From assembly GCA_003452655.1 (NCBI GenBank), contig DMNR01000100.1, positions 1 to 15,027 on the forward strand: a stretch of 15,027 bases of DNA, written 5' to 3'. The notes under the pieces are model-generated. The model saw nothing but the letters and a program-made list of their open reading frames with translations. It was not told the origin of the DNA and made no database searches. The stretch is from Actinomycetota bacterium. Lineage in GTDB: Bacteria > Actinomycetota > Actinomycetes > S36-B12 > UBA10799. This document shows positions 12,581 to 15,027 of this stretch, one piece after another. Position numbers and translations under genes: made by a program. Position 1 is the stretch's first letter. Every line of letters starts with the position of its first letter.

Positions 12581-14197
12581 CTAACTCCTCTTAGCGGAAG
12601 TTGCCTTCTTGACCGGCGCCTTCTTGACCGGCGCCTTCTTGACCGGGGCCTTCTTAGCTGGCGCCTTCTTAGCTGGCGCCTTCTTGACCGGGGCCTTCTT
12701 GACCGGCGCCTTCTTGACCGGGGCCTTCTTAGCCGGGGCCTTCTTAGCCGGCGCCTTCTTAGCCGGGGCCCGCTTCGTCCGCGGCGCAGTGCCGCTCGCG
12801 ACCGGGGTGAACGGGTTGGCGTCGCTCACTGGCTTTCCGATGATCTTCGCGAACCCATCGCGCAGGCATGACATCAGCAGTTCGCGATCTGTAATCGCAG
12901 CGTCGTCCATCGCGACACCAACCGTTGCCTGGCCAGCGTAAGTCAGCAAAGCGACGAAAACGGCAGCGCCGATCGGTGGGGGCAGCGGGACCATTGCTTC
13001 AACCTTGGCTCCAGACAAGTACACGGTGACGGGAGGTCCAGGAACGTTTGAGGCCGTCACGTCACTTGCCTGCGCCGCCTGCGTGAGGAGTTCCTTTGGC
13101 AGGAAGCGGCTGATCTCCCCGAGCTGGTTTGCGTACTCGAGAGCAGGTTCTGCCCGCATCTTCCGAACGGTCTGGCCAAGGTTGTCCATGAGCTTATTGA
13201 CGTCGGTGAAATTGGTCGGCAAATCGAAGCGTGCAATGCTGACGGCGTTCTGAGCATCTGCCGACCCGCCACGTGTGCTGATCGGCATATTGAGGTGGAG
13301 TTCAGCGACGGGTGCACCGAGCTTCTTGTGGTACTCCCGCAGCCCCAGGGAGATCGCCGCCAGGAATCCATCGTTGACCGTGTGACCTTGAGCCTTCACC
13401 CCATCGCGAAGATCCCGGAATCGCATATCGAACGTGGCGAAGTGGTAGTTGATGCTCCGCTTATGCATCACGGGGGAAAGCGGGGAGGTCGGGGTATTCG
13501 CGAAGCGTGCCAACGAGCTCACGGTCTCGGAAAGCTTCTCCACGGTCTCCTGTGGCGCTGTGAGCGCGTCGATCAGCGTGGGGATTGCGCTCTTGACGAC
13601 GTCCCGTGCGGTATTGACCAACCACTCGGCGTTGTCGTGGACCATGATCTCGGCAAAGTGCCGCGGCGTGAGCGTGACGGACTCAGGAGCGGGCGGCATT
13701 GGTCCGAGATCGAAACCCTCCGGCGATACGTCAACCAGCGCCGCACCGAGTTGCAAAGCACCCTGTCCGTCCGCGATTGCGTGGTGCAGCTTCGAGATGA
13801 CGGCAGCCTTGCCACCGGGCAGCCCCTCGAGCACGGTTACCCGCCACAACGGACGGTCCCGGTCGAAGTCAGTCATGCTCTGACGTCGGCATTCGTCGAG
13901 AACATCAGCCCACGTCGTGCCCTCTGCCGCAGTGAACCTGCGCATATGGAAGCTCAGATCAAAGTTCGGGTCGATCACAAGCCGTGGATTGGCAATCGCC
14001 ACGGGGCCTTCGACTACTCGCTTGCGCAGGATGAGTTGGGTGCGACTTGCGCGGTCATAGCGCTCCACCAAGCGGTCCCAATCTGGGGACTTCTCAAGGA
14101 TCAGCAGTCCGATCATCGTCGATCGAAGGGCCGGATCGTCAGATGCCGATCTCCACGTGGCGAAATCCCAGCCGGAAAGTCGTTCGACAGCAGGCAC
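12581..14197 (-). CDS. WS/DGAT family acyltransferase with Lys/Pro/Ala-repeat tail
   Basis: This is a wax ester synthase/acyl-CoA:diacylglycerol acyltransferase, making triacylglycerol or wax esters at the membrane. The chosen start is GTG 14197 (538 residues, [11 protein letters not shown]). AAGGAG at 14209-14204 lies 6 bases upstream, and family members usually begin at this R-L-S-x-x-D segment. The longer frame from TTG 14233 has no ribosome binding site. The active site H-H-A-I-A-D-G is at 138-144 (His138, His139, Asp143), with P-L-W at 116-118 before it. N-V-P-G-P in the C-terminal half is also typical. The body ends near residue 470; then 11 pentapeptides A-P-(A/V)-K-K (477-531) and A-T-S-A-K-R-S form a strongly basic tail not found in usual family members. 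The neighbours downstream are the E2-type acyltransferase and the metal pump. It is not clear whether DAG or a fatty alcohol is the acceptor. Confidence 0.93.
   Translation of the reverse strand: MPAVERLSGWDFATWRSASDDPALRSTMIGLLILEKSPDWDRLVERYDRASRTQLILRKRVVEGPVAIANPRLVIDPNFDLSFHMRRFTAAEGTTWADVLDECRRQSMTDFDRDRPLWRVTVLEGLPGGKAAVISKLHHAIADGQGALQLGAALVDVSPEGFDLGPMPPAPESVTLTPRHFAEIMVHDNAEWLVNTARDVVKSAIPTLIDALTAPQETVEKLSETVSSLARFANTPTSPLSPVMHKRSINYHFATFDMRFRDLRDGVKAQGHTVNDGFLAAISLGLREYHKKLGAPVAELHLNMPISTRGGSADAQNAVSIARFDLPTNFTDVNKLMDNLGQTVRKMRAEPALEYANQLGEISRFLPKELLTQAAQASDVTASNVPGPPVTVYLSGAKVEAMVPLPPPIGAAVFVALLTYAGQATVGVAMDDAAITDRELLMSCLRDGFAKIIGKPVSDANPFTPVASGTAPRTKRAPAKKAPAKKAPAKKAPVKKAPVKKAPVKKAPAKKAPAKKAPVKKAPVKKAPVKKATSAKRS
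12585..12591 (-). promoter_or_regulatory. Strong ribosome binding site for the E2-type gene, inside the WS/DGAT end
   Basis: AGAGGAG covers the final Lys-Arg-Ser codons of the WS/DGAT and lies 6 bases before GTG 12578. Stop and start are 2 bases apart, so ribosomes finishing the WS/DGAT could re-initiate here. Confidence 0.7.
12605..12769. repeat. Eleven-copy 15-bp tandem repeat encoding the A-P-(A/V)-K-K tail
   Basis: On the plus strand, exact 15-base units CTTCTT-(GACC/AGCT/AGCC)-GG(C/G)GC run without interruption from 12605 to 12769. The differences are mostly at synonymous positions, plus a switch between Val (GTC) and Ala (GCT) codons. In protein order the third residues read A-A-A-V-V-V-A-A-V-V-V, suggesting block duplication of a five- or six-unit segment. 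Copy number is likely to vary between strains. Confidence 0.95.
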
Positions 14198-14349
14198 CGC
14201 AATCTCCTTCTTGATCACCAAAGGCTTTGACAACTCATGGTGGGCACACGCTCACCGGTGTCGAACACGCTAACGCTCAAGGCCGCAGATCGCTCGTTGC
14301 GTGACCACGGGCACCGCGTTTGGACACCCATTTGGTCGTCGCGCCAGGT
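14198..14349. other. Intergenic region between the nuclease and WS/DGAT genes
   Basis: This 152-base gap probably holds the end of the nuclease transcript and the promoter of the acyltransferase run. I see CGCTCACC/CACGCTAACGCTC short direct similarities near 14259-14279 but no convincing terminator stem with a T-run and no -35/-10 pair I would defend. Confidence 0.3.
14204..14209 (-). promoter_or_regulatory. Ribosome binding site deciding the WS/DGAT start
   Basis: AAGGAG lies 6 bases before GTG 14197 and inside the longer open frame that begins at TTG 14233. It supports the 538-residue product, whose N-terminus also fits the family. Confidence 0.65.
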
Positions 14350-14949
14350 TCAGGCGGGCCGCTTGGTGTCACCGGCGCACGTCGTTGGCGACCACAGCCC
14401 AACGCTGCCGGCGCTCGCCTGCGCTTGTGCCCGTCTGTACTCGACCTGATAACGATGGGGAAGCTCATAGGTGTACTCCAGTGCATACCCATCCGAAATC
14501 ATCGACAACCCGAAGTCAGTGCGGTTGTCGACCCAGACGAATCGCAACCAACGCCCGTATCGGTCACGGGTGTCCTGGGATGGATCGACCTCAAGCCACA
14601 CCTCCTTGCCAGAGAGCAAGGCCGAGGCGCGGCTACTCGCTTCTTTGCCGAAGCACTGGACTGGGCGCCTCGGGTCGACTGACTCCGGAGTGTCGATGCC
14701 GATCACTCGAACCTTTGTCGTCGCCGGGCCCACCTTGACGGTGAACGTGTCACCGTCAATCACCCGCGCAACGCGGTACGGCCCTTCCCTGTTCGGTGCC
14801 GGTGATGTTGCGGCGGAGCCTGACGGCCTCTGCGAGATCGTGCTTCCGGGATTCGAGAGACCGGAGCTAGCGCATCCGGCGAGAACGACACAAAGGCCCG
14901 CGCTAGTCGAGGCCAAGATCAGCCATGACGGCGCCCTGGACTTCTTCAA
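14350..14949 (-). CDS. Lipoprotein nuclease of the thermonuclease (SNase-like) family
   Basis: This 199-residue protein starts at TTG 14949. GGAGG at 14958-14954 lies 4 bases upstream, and an in-frame stop further upstream rules out a much longer start. Residues 1-26 form a lipoprotein signal: basic M-K-K-S-R, a hydrophobic core, and the lipobox L-A-G-C with the lipidated Cys26. A Ser/Pro/Gly-rich linker (27-56) leads to the SNase domain (58-190). All key residues of staphylococcal nuclease appear in context: Asp67 (I-D-G-D-T), Arg81 and Asp86/Glu89 (V-R-V-I-G-I-D-T-P-E), and Arg133 (D-R-Y-G-R-W). It is therefore probably an active calcium-dependent nuclease tethered to the outer face of the cytoplasmic membrane, possibly for nucleotide scavenging or defence against foreign DNA. 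It is upstream of the WS/DGAT on the same strand, with a 152-base gap, and is probably a separate transcription unit. Confidence 0.92.
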   Translation of the reverse strand: MKKSRAPSWLILASTSAGLCVVLAGCASSGLSNPGSTISQRPSGSAATSPAPNREGPYRVARVIDGDTFTVKVGPATTKVRVIGIDTPESVDPRRPVQCFGKEASSRASALLSGKEVWLEVDPSQDTRDRYGRWLRFVWVDNRTDFGLSMISDGYALEYTYELPHRYQVEYRRAQAQASAGSVGLWSPTTCAGDTKRPA

Positions 14950-15027
14950 GATCCCTCCCCCATCACCGACTACTAGTGGCGTTCAGTCTGCCTGTGACGG
15001 CCGACAATCCGCCAATCACGTTGCCCC
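14950..15027. other. Right-edge noncoding stretch upstream of the nuclease gene
   Basis: Apart from the GGAGG ribosome binding site for the nuclease at 14954-14958, I see no gene, stem or clear promoter in these last 78 bases. The promoter of the nuclease gene presumably lies here or just beyond the window. Confidence 0.3.

Noticed and set aside
12605..12769. The direct repeats were considered as a CRISPR array or iterons.
   Set aside because: Units are 15 bases, contiguous with no spacers, and a multiple of three in frame with the acyltransferase, so they are a coding repeat.
12609..12941. A plus-strand frame encoding T-G-A-F-L repeats that could be mistaken for a pentapeptide-repeat protein.
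   Set aside because: It is the antisense reading of the 15-bp repeat in the WS/DGAT tail. The repeats stop where the lysine tail stops, and the A-(D/N)-L-x-x consensus is not met because Phe replaces Asp/Asn.
13295..14230. A 311-codon plus-strand frame opposite the WS/DGAT.
   Set aside because: Antisense to a gene with the intact H-H-x-x-x-D-G motif; no family features or ribosome binding site seen.

Overview
The window looks like chromosomal DNA from a high-GC Gram-positive bacterium (Actinomycetota). The base composition is GC-rich, roughly 60% by eye. GTG and TTG starts are common, and several proteins are of actinobacterial type: a two-domain VOC protein resembling mycobacterial Rv0577/CFP32, a FadD15-like acyl-CoA ligase, a WS/DGAT enzyme, and a P1B-5 ATPase with a hemerythrin tail. 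I cannot name a genus. I see no tRNA, rRNA, CRISPR array, insertion sequence, integrase or phage gene. No gene-free gap exceeds about 160 bases.

Left part, plus strand (2-2825): the C-terminal end of a DUF389-type membrane protein, a small three-helix membrane protein, a 474-residue multi-helix membrane protein with a large extracytoplasmic domain, and the VOC protein. Middle-left, minus strand (2794-7447): a gene for a winged-helix-like, membrane-anchored protein, then fadD, then an SDR-DUF2867 fusion. The SDR gene converges on the VOC gene with a 32-base overlap. Middle, plus strand (7566-9457): two patatin-like genes joined by an ATGA overlap, divergent from the winged-helix gene. Right, minus strand (9444-14949): a lipoprotein nuclease of the SNase family, then a compact run of WS/DGAT acyltransferase, stand-alone E2-type acyltransferase and hemerythrin-tailed P1B-5 ATPase. 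The ATPase gene converges on the second patatin gene with a 14-base overlap.

The common theme is acyl-lipid metabolism. FadD activates fatty acids to acyl-CoA, the WS/DGAT would store acyl groups as triacylglycerol or wax ester, and the two patatin-like proteins could release them. The E2-type protein has the same acyltransferase fold superfamily as the WS/DGAT. The metal pump sits at the end of the acyltransferase run. These functional links are inferred from family membership and gene order.

The most unusual items are an 11-copy 15-bp tandem repeat that gives the WS/DGAT a histone H1-like Lys/Pro/Ala tail, a patatin pair whose second member has an altered oxyanion loop, and the two-gene CAT-fold acyltransferase unit followed by a diiron-tailed metal pump. 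Nothing here clearly amounts to a wholly new system. Sequence-supported starts for fadD and the WS/DGAT lie downstream of the longest open frames.
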